The notes: a model not told the origin generated them from the letters alone. Numbered from the stretch's first letter, positions 16,671-25,067 are shown. The stretch: 58,987 nt of DNA from Pseudomonadota bacterium (GCA_018821985.1 JAHJKP010000024.1:1-58987); one strand, 5' to 3'. Numbers and translations are program-made.

Positions 16671-18136
16671 GCACATTGATCGTTGTCGACAACCCCAAGA
16701 GCTGGCCCCTGGATCTGCAAGGGGTGGAGATCATCTCAGCCCGCGCCTACCTGACCGATCCCTATTTCAACAGCCTGCGACGCACCAAGGTTTTCAATAT
16801 GTGCAAGTCGTACCGGTATCAGGCCGCCGGTTATTATGTCTCGCTCCTTGCCGAGGCCAGGGGCCACAAACCCATTCCGTCAATATGGACCATTCAGGAC
16901 ATGAAGCTGCCCTCCATCATCCGCTTCGTCTCGGCAGACCTGGATGAGCTGATCCAGAACAGCCTTGCCCCGCTCCAGTCGGATCGCTTCGTCCTTTCCA
17001 TCTATTTCGGCAAGAACCTGGCCAAGCGCTATGACCGCCTGAGCTCCCGGCTGTTCAACATGTTTTATGCTCCCTTCCTCAGGGCCGATTTTGTCTTTCA
17101 TAAAAAATGGATCCTCCAGAATATCTCACCCATTGCCGGCAACGACATTCCGGACAGCCACCTTCCCTTTGTCATGGAGGTGGCCAATGCTTTTTTTGCC
17201 AGACAGCATTACAGCCTTCCCAAAAAAAACGACAACCGATTCGATCTGGCCATTCTCTACAACCCGGAAGAAAAGGACGCGCCCTCCAACGAACGGGCCC
17301 TGAAAAAATTCATCAAGGCCGCAGCTGCCCTGAGCATTGAGGCGGAACTGATCAGGAAGGAGGATTATGGCAGGCTCTCCGAATTTGACGCCCTCTTCAT
17401 CCGCGAGACCACAAACGTCAATCACCACACCTACAGATTCGCCCGGCGTGCCGCTGCAGAGGGCTTGGTGGTGCTCGATGATCCCGAATCAATCCTGCGC
17501 TGCACCAACAAGGTTTTTCTGGCCGAGCTCCTTGAACGCCACAAAATTCCCACGCCGAAGACCATGATTGTCCACCGCGACAACCTGGCTCAGGTTGAAC
17601 AGGAACTTGGCCTGCCCTGCATCCTCAAAAAGCCTGACAGCTCCTTTTCCCAGGGGGTCAGCAAGGCAGAAACCAGGGAAGAACTCATGCACTATGGCCG
17701 GGAGCTCCTCAAGGATTCAGAATTGATCGTAGCCCAGCAGTTCCTGCCCACTCCCTTTGACTGGCGTATCGGGGTTCTGGACAAGAAGCCACTTTTTGCC
17801 TGCAAATATTTCATGGCCAATAACCACTGGCAGATTATCCAGCGGGATGCCGACGGCACCAAGAAAGAGGGCCTCACCGAAACATTCCGCCTTGAAGATG
17901 TGCCTGAAAAAGTGCTCGGTACCGCCGTCAAGGCGGCCAATCTCATCGGCGACGGTCTCTACGGAGTTGACCTCAAAGAGATCGGCAGCAAGGTTTACCT
18001 CATTGAGATAAACGACAATCCCAATCTCGATGCCGGCAATGAGGACGCGCAGTTGAAGGATGAACTGTACACCCGAGTAATGGCATCCTTCCTGGCCCGC
18101 ATTGAACGCAGAAAGAGGCTGCGTGACCAGGGATGA
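16667..18136 (+). CDS. RimK-like ATP-grasp ligase with N-terminal RLAN-type domain
   Basis: A 489-residue protein. The N-terminal third (about 1-150) carries KSYRYQAAGYYVSLLAEARGHKPIPS, the signature of the RimK-like ATP-grasp N-terminal domain. The C-terminal half (about 280-480) is an ATP-grasp fold: HKIPTPKTMIV, LPCILKKPDSSFSQGV, VAQQFLPTPFDWRIGVLDKKPLFACKY and the metal-binding KVYLIEINDNPNLDAG. Such ligases join an amino acid to a carboxylate using ATP. Start and stop each share ATGA with the flanking genes, showing strict coupling. The nature of the acceptor (protein, peptide or glutamate-containing metabolite) is not visible. Confidence 0.88.
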   Translation: MSTLIVVDNPKSWPLDLQGVEIISARAYLTDPYFNSLRRTKVFNMCKSYRYQAAGYYVSLLAEARGHKPIPSIWTIQDMKLPSIIRFVSADLDELIQNSLAPLQSDRFVLSIYFGKNLAKRYDRLSSRLFNMFYAPFLRADFVFHKKWILQNISPIAGNDIPDSHLPFVMEVANAFFARQHYSLPKKNDNRFDLAILYNPEEKDAPSNERALKKFIKAAAALSIEAELIRKEDYGRLSEFDALFIRETTNVNHHTYRFARRAAAEGLVVLDDPESILRCTNKVFLAELLERHKIPTPKTMIVHRDNLAQVEQELGLPCILKKPDSSFSQGVSKAETREELMHYGRELLKDSELIVAQQFLPTPFDWRIGVLDKKPLFACKYFMANNHWQIIQRDADGTKKEGLTETFRLEDVPEKVLGTAVKAANLIGDGLYGVDLKEIGSKVYLIEINDNPNLDAGNEDAQLKDELYTRVMASFLARIERRKRLRDQG

Positions 18137-19377
18137 CAAGCCACGAACCCCTGCACCTATTCGGCGCCAGCGGCGTCGAGCTGGAATACATGATCGTCGA
18201 CGCCGACACCCTCGACGTGAAGCCTTTGACCGACGAGGTTTTGAAGGCGGTCAATGGTTGCTACAATGAAAATTATACTAAGCCTGGGGTGTGTTGGTCC
18301 AATGAGCTGGCCCTGCACGTCATAGAGTTGAAAACCGGCGAGCCGACGCCGTCTCTTGCTGATTTTATCAGCCTTTTTCAGCAGGATGTCGGTCGGATCA
18401 ATACCATCCTCAAGGATTTCAAGGCCAGATTGATGCCCAGCGGCGCCCATCCCTGGATGGATCCCTTCCGGGAAACCAGACTGTGGCCCCACCATCATAG
18501 CGCCATCTACGAGGCCTATAACAAAATATTCGACTGCCGCGGCCATGGCTGGTCTAATCTGCAGAGCGCCCATCTGAATCTGCCATTTACAGGCGACGAA
18601 GAGTTCGGCCGACTCCACGCCGCGATCCGCGTGCTGCTCCCCATTTTACCGGCCCTGGCTGCCAGCACTCCCATTGTCGATGGCCACCTCCAGGACTTTC
18701 TCGATTATCGGATGGAGGTGTACCGGACCAATTCCACAAAGCTTCCCTCTTTGACCGGGGATGTCATTCCGGAGCCTGTTTTTACCAGGGCGGATTATGA
18801 CAGCCAGATCTTCCAGCGTATCTATCGCGATATCAAGCCTTATGATCCGGAGACTGTTTTACAGGATGAATGGCTCAATTCCAGGGGGGCAATTGCCCGT
18901 TTTGATCGTTCCGCCATCGAAATCCGCATCCTTGATGTGCAGGAATGTCCTCTGGCCGATCTGGCCGTGGCCTCGCTGATCATCCATACGCTGAAGGCCC
19001 TGGTTGACGGCCTGTGGTCCGATCCTGCAGAGTTACCACAGTGGCGGACCGATGCCCTGGCCGACATCCTTTTTAAGACCGTCAAGAGTGCGGAGAACCA
19101 CAGGATCAGCAATGGTGATTATTTAAATATTTTCGGCCTGCAGGAGAGGGGGGAGCTAACGGCCGGAGATCTTTGGGGCCATATTCTCCAGGAAATAAAA
19201 GGCCGCTATCCGTTGCCGGAGGTTTTTCTTGAACCACTGCGAATCATTACCCAGCAGGGCACTTTGGCGAGCCGGATTGTCAGGCAGCTTAATAATGATA
19301 TGTCCCGACCCGCCCTGAATCAGGTTTATGGCCGCCTTTGTGACTGCCTGGCCCAAGGCGTCATGTTCACCAATTAA
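18133..19377 (+). CDS. GCS2-type glutamate-cysteine ligase family protein
   Basis: A 414-residue protein of the GCS2 (YbdK/EgtA-like) carboxylate-amine ligase family: GVELEYMIVDADTLDVKPL near residues 12-32, the ELKTGEP block, AHPWMDPFRETRLWPHHHSAIYEAYNKIFDCRGHGWSN and a C-terminal DVQECPLADLAVASLIIHTLKALV. Family members activate a glutamate carboxyl with ATP and condense it with an amine. Together with the ATP-grasp gene it implies stepwise synthesis of a glutamate-containing small peptide or conjugate. It is translationally coupled to the preceding gene (four-base overlap). Confidence 0.85.
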   Translation: MTSHEPLHLFGASGVELEYMIVDADTLDVKPLTDEVLKAVNGCYNENYTKPGVCWSNELALHVIELKTGEPTPSLADFISLFQQDVGRINTILKDFKARLMPSGAHPWMDPFRETRLWPHHHSAIYEAYNKIFDCRGHGWSNLQSAHLNLPFTGDEEFGRLHAAIRVLLPILPALAASTPIVDGHLQDFLDYRMEVYRTNSTKLPSLTGDVIPEPVFTRADYDSQIFQRIYRDIKPYDPETVLQDEWLNSRGAIARFDRSAIEIRILDVQECPLADLAVASLIIHTLKALVDGLWSDPAELPQWRTDALADILFKTVKSAENHRISNGDYLNIFGLQERGELTAGDLWGHILQEIKGRYPLPEVFLEPLRIITQQGTLASRIVRQLNNDMSRPALNQVYGRLCDCLAQGVMFTN

Positions 19378-19465
19378 GAGAATGGATAGTTCTCCGCCTC
19401 AAAAGCTCGCCGCGGCAGGCCCGAAATCAGCTCATCTATATACCCGTGATGGAAAGGACTCGACG

Positions 19466-20179
19466 ATGACCAGACAGAGACCCCCGACTCTCATTCTCAG
19501 CTGCGAACACGCCACCAATGATCTTCCAGACCGATACCGCCCGCTTCTTGCTGGCTGTATCGACCAACTCGACACTCATAAGGGATACGACCCTGGAGCC
19601 CTCGAATTTGCGCGCCTGCTTGCCGCCAGGCTTTCATCTTCCCTGTTTGCCGGAAGCGTCTCCCGCCTGCTGGTGGATTTAAATCGTTCTCTGACCAATC
19701 ACCGCTCACCCGTGATACACCACCCCAGGAACGATCTTCCCTTTGCCCTGAAAGAAGACATTCTAGCTCGTTATTATCTCCCTTATCGTCGCCAGGTCGA
19801 AGAGGCCATTGAAGACAATCTCAGAAAAGAGAAAACCGTTCTCCATCTGTCCATCCATTCCTTTACCCCAGTGCTGGATGGGGTGCAAAGGACAGCGGAT
19901 GTCGGATTTCTCTATGATCCAAGCCGCGCCAAGGAAAAAGAGTTTTGCCGGAAATGGCGCGCCGGTCTTGCTGCCAGAGATGCGGGATGGCGCTTGCGGA
20001 GAAATTATCCGTATCGGGGAACCAGCGATGGATTCGTCACCGCTCTGCGTAAAAAATTCCCGGGGCAATGCTATCTTGGCATCGAGCTGGAAATAAACCA
20101 GATCTACCCACTTGACCGGAAGACGGATTGGCTGAGATTGCAACACCAACTGTTGGAGAGTTTCGTGGAAGTCCTGTAG
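19466..20179 (+). CDS. N-formylglutamate amidohydrolase family protein
   Basis: A 237-residue protein with the FGase/N-formylglutamate amidohydrolase pattern: LILSCEHATNDLPDRYRPLL, TLDTHKGYDPGALEFARLLA-like sequence, RLLVDLNRSLTNHRSP, LHLSIHSFTPVLDG and the C-terminal YLGIELEINQIY. The SCEHA and HSF blocks hold probable zinc ligands. The start at 19466 follows AAGGA; the frame is open further back, to 19382, where a second ATG follows GAGA. It is the fourth gene of the C39 / ATP-grasp / GCS2 operon and probably hydrolyses an amide or formyl group from its product. An inverted flow, degrading a conjugate, is equally possible. Confidence 0.85.
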   Translation: MTRQRPPTLILSCEHATNDLPDRYRPLLAGCIDQLDTHKGYDPGALEFARLLAARLSSSLFAGSVSRLLVDLNRSLTNHRSPVIHHPRNDLPFALKEDILARYYLPYRRQVEEAIEDNLRKEKTVLHLSIHSFTPVLDGVQRTADVGFLYDPSRAKEKEFCRKWRAGLAARDAGWRLRRNYPYRGTSDGFVTALRKKFPGQCYLGIELEINQIYPLDRKTDWLRLQHQLLESFVEVL

Positions 20180-20442
20180 ATGGAGGACAAGTGACACTTC
20201 CTCTTTCTTTTATCGGTGAGAATGGCCATAATGCGACTCCAGCTTACTTCTTTTTTCGATAGAGAAGAGTTGTTCTTGCAAGTTGAATTCAGGATTTGCA
20301 GATGAATAATGTTTTTTTTGAAATTCTTGTTTGAATAGAAAAGTGAAATATGCTAAAAAGAAAAAGTTTTAAAAAAAATTACAAATTAATGTCTCGCTAT
20401 ATATCCTATACAAATACGTTATGTTACAGGGAGGGGAATTAA
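20180..20442. other. AT-rich spacer before a small membrane-protein gene
   Basis: A 263-base, strongly AT-rich gap. It ends in GGGAGGGG, the ribosome binding site of the following 37-codon gene. No hairpin terminator with a T run or standard promoter was recognised. Confidence 0.4.
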
Positions 20443-20556
20443 ATGGATGGTGTATCTGAAAATATTGGTTTGGTAGCTTTGGCTATAGTTGGCTTTATGG
20501 CGGTCAGTATCGCAGGCCAGTTGGTCAAAAGCCTGCTGAAGATCCAGAAGAAGTAG
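20443..20556 (+). CDS. 37-residue single-span membrane peptide
   Basis: A small frame with an excellent GGGAGGGG site seven bases before its ATG. The product has a short polar start (MDGVSENIG), one hydrophobic helix of about 18 residues (LVALAIVGFMAVSIAG) and a basic C-terminus (KSLLKIQKK), which predicts an N-out, C-in membrane peptide. No family is recognised. It lies alone between the amidohydrolase operon and the IS remnants, and codon choice and ribosome site make it more credible than most frames this short. Toxin-like or membrane-partner roles are possible but not shown. Confidence 0.6.
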   Translation: MDGVSENIGLVALAIVGFMAVSIAGQLVKSLLKIQKK

Positions 20557-20579
20557 GCAGTGATATCTACAGAGGTGCT

Positions 20580-21050
20580 TCCGTTCGTTTGACCAGTTTT
20601 TTAAGTGGGTCCTCTGTTTTTTGACGCTGCCTGTTCAACAGGCGGCAAGCATCACGATATACGCCTCGAGCAGGATGTCGACCGCATGACATGACTCCAA
20701 GGTGATCACGATCAATGCGGTCGGAACTTTCCTACTGCCCTAATCAACTGCCGTCCTAAGATAGACAAAGCCTTTGGCCAGGGATATAGGTCGTTCCTGT
20801 GCCCATTTTGGAGATCCCGCTTTCTAAAAAATCGTTTTCAAGCGTCAGTTGACCAAGCTTGGCATGCATGGCCTTCACATCAGTAACGGCGCTCTGTAGC
20901 CCCCCCGTCAATTACCACGGCAGCATCTTCACTCAGTTGCCGTTTCCACTCGTTATCTGGGTGGGATGCCCTGCAAACTGCTGAGCCAACCAAATTGGCC
21001 AGTATCTTGTCTCCAGCAATCGCTACCAGAGCCACTTGCACCTTGAATGC
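20580..21050 (-). pseudogene. IS3-family transposase orfA remnant with start of orfB
   Basis: Reading the minus strand from 21050 gives AFKVQVALVAIAGDKILANL, then a degraded HPDNEWKRQLSEDAAVV. This matches IS3-type OrfA, where the usual text is FKAQVALAALKGEKT and HPNQITQWKRQL. Further on, HAKLGQLTLENDFLESGISK is the OrfA leucine-zipper end, and RIDRDHLGVMSCGRHPARGVY resembles the beginning of OrfB. Stops and frame changes interrupt it throughout, so it is dead. The remainder of an OrfB lies on the opposite strand at 21686-21960, which implies rearrangement after insertion. Confidence 0.6.
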
Positions 21051-21276
21051 TGATGCATATTTCCGTCTCGTTCCTTATGCCTTATGCCTTATGCTCCATG
21101 ATTTAGCCTCCATTAGAGGACATTATTTGCAGCAGATTTTCCACTTAACGGCTTATTCAAATTTCCGGAGGCCACTTCTGTTAGTATTTTCGATTATTCA
21201 TATGTTTTGTATGAACTTGAAGAAACCACTGAAGAAAATCGAACGAATGCTTGCTTCACACTAAGGGAGTCGCTCT
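21051..21276. other. spacer between IS remnant and lipoprotein relic
   Basis: No gene is supported here. A frame running through it (20995-21264) begins in the antisense of the orfA relic, has no ribosome binding site and resembles nothing known. An IS end could lie here but no inverted terminal repeat was identified. Confidence 0.35.
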
Positions 21277-21669
21277 TTGCAATCACGTAAAAATCACAAT
21301 AAATTAAATTCACATTTCGCCATGTTTGCTGCCATGGCATTGACAGCGGCTTCATTGTTCCTCAGCGGGTGTGAATACTTGCCATTCAGTTACGTTACCA
21401 TCTCTGACATTGTCGCCAACCCGGCATGATACGAGGGCAAGACCATCTTGGTACGAGGGAGTGTCTCTGCCGTCACCAAGATTCCTTTTGTAGGCATCCG
21501 ATATTACTACATTATCACTGACAATAGCTCCTCTTTAATTGTAATTCCCAAAAAAACACTTCCCGCAATCCAAGCAAAAGTCACTGTCATCGGGGTACTA
21601 GAAAACATCTCCATTATCGAGAATCAGGGTTTTGGATTTCATATCAAAGAAATCAACCGGATTGACTAA
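21277..21669 (+). pseudogene. small lipoprotein (OB-fold-like) interrupted by TGA
   Basis: From a TTG at 21277 (after AGGGAG) or the ATG at 21322 the frame encodes a lipoprotein signal, MFAAMALTAASLFLSGC, with a lipobox cysteine. It continues to SDIVANPA, hits a TGA at 21427-21429, and goes on in the same frame with YEGKTILVRGSVSAVTKIPFVGIRYYYIITDNSSS and a tail ending IKEINRID. The part after the stop has the beta-strand pattern of small OB-fold proteins (xGKxVxVRGxV). The position of the TGA is one where related proteins have varied residues, not a conserved cysteine. It is flanked by IS debris, so a nonsense mutation (for instance CGA to TGA) is more likely than selenocysteine. Confidence 0.6.
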
Positions 21670-21685
21670 AGTGTCCTGCTTGGGG

Positions 21686-21960
21686 CATTCAATCGCCACA
21701 GCACACCGGAGATCATCAACACCGATCAGGGCAGCCAGTTTACCGCTTAAGAGTTCTTGAAAGTCGTCAAGGATAGGGGCTGCAAGGTCAGTATGGACGG
21801 CCGAGGAGCTTGGTGGAATTATTTTTTCATTGAACGGTTATGGAAATCGGTGAAATACTCAAAGGCTATTTGCATGCCTATGATTCGGTCAACGAAGCTC
21901 GCAAGTCGATCATGCAATATCTGGACTGGCATAACCGATTCAGGCCACATTCAAAATTAG
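21686..21960 (+). pseudogene. IS3-family transposase orfB C-terminal remnant
   Basis: The plus strand reads FNRHSTPEIINTDQGSQFTA, stop, EFLKVVKDRGCKVSMDGRGAWWNYFFIERLWKSVKY, then after a frame change GYLHAYDSVNEARKSIMQYLDWHNRFRPHSKL. This is the DDE catalytic core end of IS3/IS2-type OrfB: TDQGSQF contains the second aspartate and FIERLWKSVKYE the region of the catalytic glutamate. One stop codon and at least one frameshift make it non-functional. Only the last third of the gene remains. Together with the reversed orfA relic it shows an IS copy broken by inversion or deletion. Confidence 0.75.
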
Positions 21961-22233
21961 GTAAAAAACACCTGGCGAGGCATATATTGTGATGCCGCCG
22001 ACAGTTGAACAGGCAGCGTAAAATCAGGCAGAGTAAAAAACGTAATATGTTCAAACGATCGGGGCCACCTCTTAGATGAAGGAAGGGAACTGGCGAGCGC
22101 CTGTCTCTTTGAGTGTGTCGATAATACCGGATGTAGCCTTGTGCTAGGTTTCAATCCACGCGCAAACTGGTTTCAAACCTCGCGCAAGGCTGCAGTATAT
22201 ACAGGAGATGTATAAAATGAAAACAAAAACAAA

Positions 22234-22264
22234 AAGCACCTAACTCGTAAAGAGCTAAGTGCTT
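22234..22264 (-). terminator. hairpin left of the displaced tRNA-Arg fragment
   Basis: AAGCAC (22234-22239) pairs with GTGCTT (22259-22264), with further pairing inside. On the minus strand it is followed by GGTGCTTTTTGTTTTTG, a good T run. It is probably the original terminator of the tRNA-Arg gene before the element inserted, now separated from it by 7.6 kb. Confidence 0.55.
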
Positions 22265-22267
22265 GTA

Positions 22268-22318
22268 TTTATTGGTGCGCCCGGCTGGATTCGAACCAGC
22301 GGCCTACGGATTAGAAGT
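22268..22318. repeat. attL: left 51-bp direct repeat (tRNA-Arg 3' half)
   Basis: The sequence is identical to 29822-29872. It covers the 3' end, acceptor and T arms and the variable region of tRNA-Arg up to one base past the anticodon triplet. After it the sequence departs from the tRNA (TTTGTAAATT instead of CCGTTGCTC), so this is a fragment, not a second tRNA gene. Confidence 0.92.
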
Positions 22319-22431
22319 TTGTAAATTGGCCTTTTTGGGCTTCTTTCCTGTTCTGCCAAATTATACATATCCTTGACATTCAATCAGTTACCCCCTACAC
22401 TGTTCTATACAGTTTCTTTGTGTTTCCCCTA

Positions 22432-22457
22432 AAGTGTTACCCATGTGTTACCCAGCA
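22432..22457. repeat. 26-bp internal repeat, left copy (integrase arm-type site candidate)
   Basis: This contains GTGTTACCC twice in tandem, 11 bp apart, and is repeated without change at 29747-29772 just inside the right end of the element. A third single copy, AAGTGTTACCCAT, is at 22508-22520. Tandem short repeats inside both att ends are what tyrosine integrases use as arm-binding sites, so that role is inferred. An excisionase-binding role is an alternative. Confidence 0.7.
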
Positions 22458-22507
22458 AGCGGCCTGTAAACCGCTTACGGATTGATGATTTTTAAAAAAT
22501 TCCTTCC

Positions 22508-22520
22508 AAGTGTTACCCAT
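22508..22520. repeat. third copy of the GTGTTACCC repeat
   Basis: AAGTGTTACCCAT lies 51 bases after the left 26-bp repeat and 36 bases before the integrase start codon. It could be an additional arm site, or an operator by which the integrase represses its own gene. Confidence 0.55.
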
Positions 22521-22555
22521 AGACGATCTTTTTGCCAATATCTTGAGGTGAGACC

Positions 22556-23962
22556 ATGCCAATAATCCATATTACCAAGACGAAAGTTGAGAGCTTGCCC
22601 CTTCTTGAGAGTGGCCGGGTTGATTATTTTGATGATGTCTTGAAAGGTTTTGGTGTTCGAGTCTCGACAACCTGCAAAACTTATTTCACGATGCGGCGCG
22701 TCAATGGCAAGCAGGTAAGGACAAAGATTGATACCGCTGACAAGATCACGGTAGAGATGGCACGAAAGCAGGCAGAGGGAATACTTGCCGACATGGGGAG
22801 AGGCGTTGACCCGAACGAAGAGAAACGGCAGGCCCGGCAGCAAGCGAAAGAAGAAAACAGGCAGGGCATTTCCTTGCAGGCGGCACTTGACGAATATCTG
22901 CAAAAGGGGAAGCTGAAACCCCGAACCATTGAAACTTATAGGAACCTTTGCCGGTTATACCTAGCCGACTGGTTAGAGCGACCGGCGGCAGAGATCACAC
23001 GCGACATGGTAAAGACCCGTCACCTGGCGATAGCAAGTGGTAAGCGGGAACGGCAAAGGCTGACAAAGAAAGTCACTCCTACAGGGGATAAGGAGATTGC
23101 CCCACCATTACGAAGAGAGGCGGCGGCTGACAACTGCATGAGAACCTTGAGGGCTGTTCTGAATTATGCCTTTGAAGATGAAGAGGGCGGCACTCCATAC
23201 ATGAACCCGGTCAATATCCTTTCAAGCCGGAAAAGAAAGGCATGGTATCAGGTTGAGCGGCGGCGAACCCTTATCAGAAACAGCGACTTGCCTGCATGGT
23301 ACAAGGCCGTTTCTGGGCTGGATAATACCATCATGCGGGACTATCTGCTTTTCTTGCTCTTCACCGGATTGAGGCGGCAGGAGGCGGCAACACTCCAATG
23401 GAAACAAGTGGATTTTCAGGAAGGCTGTTTTACCATTGTTGAAACCAAGAACAGCGACCCGCACACCTTACCATTGAGCGATTACCTGCAAGCACTCCTG
23501 ACCGACCGCAAAGCAGGATTGAAGACAGAACTGACCGAGGCGAAAGCGGCCCTGGCTGCTGCTGGTAAACTACCATTGAAACAACAACAGGCAGTTATTA
23601 ACCGTGTTGCCCTGGCAGAGTCCCGGCTTGCCTCACAATATGTTTTTCCCGGTGAAGGGAAGACCGGCTATATCGTGGAACCGAGGCGCGCTATTGGCGA
23701 AGTGACAGAAACAACCGGAATCAAGTTTTCATGTCACGATCTACGGAGAACCTTTGCCACCCTTGCCGAAAGTCAGGACTTATCCAGCTACACTGTGAAG
23801 GCACTCTTGAACCATAAACAACAGCTTGGCGATGTTACGGGCGGCTATATCATCCTGAATGTTGACCGCCTGCGTGAACCCATGCAGAAAATTACCGATG
23901 CCATACAGGAACGAATCAAGAAACAACATGGGCAGATTGTTCAGATGCAAGCGAAGGCATAG
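22556..23962 (+). CDS. int: tyrosine-recombinase integrase
   Basis: A 468-residue integrase of the kind that targets tRNA genes. The N-terminal arm-binding domain (about 1-90: ITKTKVESLPLL, FDDVLKGFGVRVS, KIDTADKITVEMARKQAEGILADMGRGVDPNEEKR) is of the DUF4102/P4-integrase type. A core-binding SAM-like domain follows (about 105-210), then the catalytic domain (about 230-445). The active-site residues are visible: Arg in TGLRRQEAATL, His and Arg in CHDLRRTFATL, His in LNHKQQ and the Tyr in GGYIIL. GAGGTGAG precedes the ATG. It lies next to attL and is followed by a 51-bp repeat. It should catalyse integration and excision of the element at tRNA-Arg. Confidence 0.93.
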   Translation: MPIIHITKTKVESLPLLESGRVDYFDDVLKGFGVRVSTTCKTYFTMRRVNGKQVRTKIDTADKITVEMARKQAEGILADMGRGVDPNEEKRQARQQAKEENRQGISLQAALDEYLQKGKLKPRTIETYRNLCRLYLADWLERPAAEITRDMVKTRHLAIASGKRERQRLTKKVTPTGDKEIAPPLRREAAADNCMRTLRAVLNYAFEDEEGGTPYMNPVNILSSRKRKAWYQVERRRTLIRNSDLPAWYKAVSGLDNTIMRDYLLFLLFTGLRRQEAATLQWKQVDFQEGCFTIVETKNSDPHTLPLSDYLQALLTDRKAGLKTELTEAKAALAAAGKLPLKQQQAVINRVALAESRLASQYVFPGEGKTGYIVEPRRAIGEVTETTGIKFSCHDLRRTFATLAESQDLSSYTVKALLNHKQQLGDVTGGYIILNVDRLREPMQKITDAIQERIKKQHGQIVQMQAKA

Positions 23963-23966
23963 AGCG

Positions 23967-24017
23967 TTTTCAAACTGGATAGGGTAGCTCCCGAAAAGCC
24001 GTTACCTTGACGGCCTG
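23967..24017. repeat. 51-bp internal repeat, left copy
   Basis: This repeat starts four bases after the integrase stop and is matched at 28466-28516 in the same orientation with three mismatches. It includes a small hairpin, GCCGT-TACCTTG-ACGGC. The two copies bracket the whole replication module. There is no T run, so it is not a plain terminator; a replication, packaging or recombination site is possible. Confidence 0.7.
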
Positions 24018-24062
24018 CCAGTTTGATTTTTATCAAGGACAACCATAAGGAGGTTGTGAAAT

Positions 24063-24686
24063 ATGTTTTTTTTTACATTGATTGAACTTGCAAAGAGATG
24101 GGGCAAGACAGAGAGCGAACTTCTACATGCGGCGGCGGCGGGATTTATCCCCCTGTCTTTTTGGTATGAGGGCCCTATTTTATCCGTAAAGCCTAAAAAG
24201 TTTTATGCCAGCTATAGAGGTCATGGGAAAGCCCTGTCTTATGCGATATATACAGCTCTTGTTCAGGGCTATGATTATGCGTACGTGTATGAATTTTATT
24301 ATGGTGACAATCATTATCTTATAGAAAAAGATCCGTTCCTTGGTTTACCCGCTCACCCTAAGTTGTGTATAGATTTACTTAAAGGTTTCGTTGTTTTGGC
24401 TGAAGATGTGGCCAAAATAGAAAAAGACCGCCCAGCGATACTGTTTGGAGATGCGCCCGATCTTTTACCTCAGGAACAATCTTTAATGAGATCAAGAGAG
24501 CCAGAAAAGCCCCTGCAAACTATAAAGGGGATTGCGGAATATTGCAAAAAGCACGAAGACACAATCAAAAGATGGCGAAAAGAATACAAAGATTTTCCCG
24601 CGACACCCCTTGGCAGTGGCACAGTTACAGCATTGCCGTCTGCGCTAAATGCCTGGATGATACTAAGGGGGAAAAAAAAATCATGA
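24063..24686 (+). CDS. putative helix-turn-helix protein of the element
   Basis: A 207-residue protein with no family I can name. Both ends look like DNA-binding or recognition helices: an N-terminal LIELAKRWGKTESELLHAAAAG, which resembles the first helices of phage regulators, and a C-terminal IAEYCKKHEDTIKRWRKEYKDFPATPLGSG, a typical AlpA/MerR-like helix-turn-helix with a wing. The middle (about 45-130) is rich in Tyr and Phe. A very strong AAGGAGG site precedes the ATG. It follows the integrase at 100 bases and precedes the AlpA-like gene. A regulator or terminase-small-subunit-like role is plausible but unproven. Confidence 0.6.
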   Translation: MFFFTLIELAKRWGKTESELLHAAAAGFIPLSFWYEGPILSVKPKKFYASYRGHGKALSYAIYTALVQGYDYAYVYEFYYGDNHYLIEKDPFLGLPAHPKLCIDLLKGFVVLAEDVAKIEKDRPAILFGDAPDLLPQEQSLMRSREPEKPLQTIKGIAEYCKKHEDTIKRWRKEYKDFPATPLGSGTVTALPSALNAWMILRGKKKS

Positions 24687-24863
24687 CCCACTTTTTACCC
24701 CTGCTTTACCCATAAAAGACCCCTGCTTCACCCCTGTTTCACCCCCATATTACCCCCGTTTGCGTCTCTGCAAGCCCCATAGAACCCTGTTACCTTAGAA
24801 AAATAAGGAACGGGGTTTTCCTGTTTCTGTCACACAGAAAAGCACAGAGAAAAGGAGTGAATC
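24687..24863. other. short intergenic region before the AlpA-like gene
   Basis: The sequence contains tandem ACCCCTG/ACCCCCAT-like pyrimidine-rich stretches (24690-24760) reminiscent of the TTACCC repeats at the element's ends. The GAAAAGGAG ribosome binding site of the next gene lies at the right edge. No gene is seen. Confidence 0.35.
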
Positions 24864-25064
24864 ATGGGTGAGAACTTGAAGACAGAAGAAGCGGCAGCAT
24901 TTTTACAGGTAAAGCCTGCAACATTGGAGCAATGGAGATGGAGCGGTAAAGGCCCCCGGTTCATTAAGTTGAATCGGGCAGTGCGGTATCGGAAAGAAGA
25001 CCTTGTTGCATTCATTGAAGCGCGGGTTTTCGGCAGCACAACAGAAGCACAGGCGGGGGCATAA
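24864..25064 (+). CDS. AlpA/excisionase-like helix-turn-helix protein
   Basis: A 66-residue protein, LKTEEAAAFLQVKPATLEQWRWSGKGPRFIKLNRAVRYRKEDLVAFIE. It is a textbook winged helix-turn-helix of the AlpA/HTH_17 family, in which TEEAAAFLQV is the first helix and TLEQWRWSGKGP the recognition helix. Such proteins activate integrase expression or serve as excisionase (Xis). AAGGAG precedes the ATG. It begins a run of closely spaced genes: a 43-codon frame three bases after it and then the PrimPol gene. A short Ala/Gly-rich tail follows the domain. Confidence 0.85.
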   Translation: MGENLKTEEAAAFLQVKPATLEQWRWSGKGPRFIKLNRAVRYRKEDLVAFIEARVFGSTTEAQAGA

Positions 25065-25067
25065 CCA

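Noticed and set aside
21427-21429. In-frame TGA in the lipoprotein frame as a second selenocysteine codon
   Set aside because: The position is not a conserved cysteine, the nearby hairpin (CAAGA-CCA-TCTTG) is too close and lacks the G/U loop, and the gene is surrounded by IS debris, so a nonsense mutation is more likely.
22268-22318. Second tRNA-Arg gene
   Set aside because: Only the 3' half matches; the 5' half and D arm are absent, so it is the displaced att fragment.
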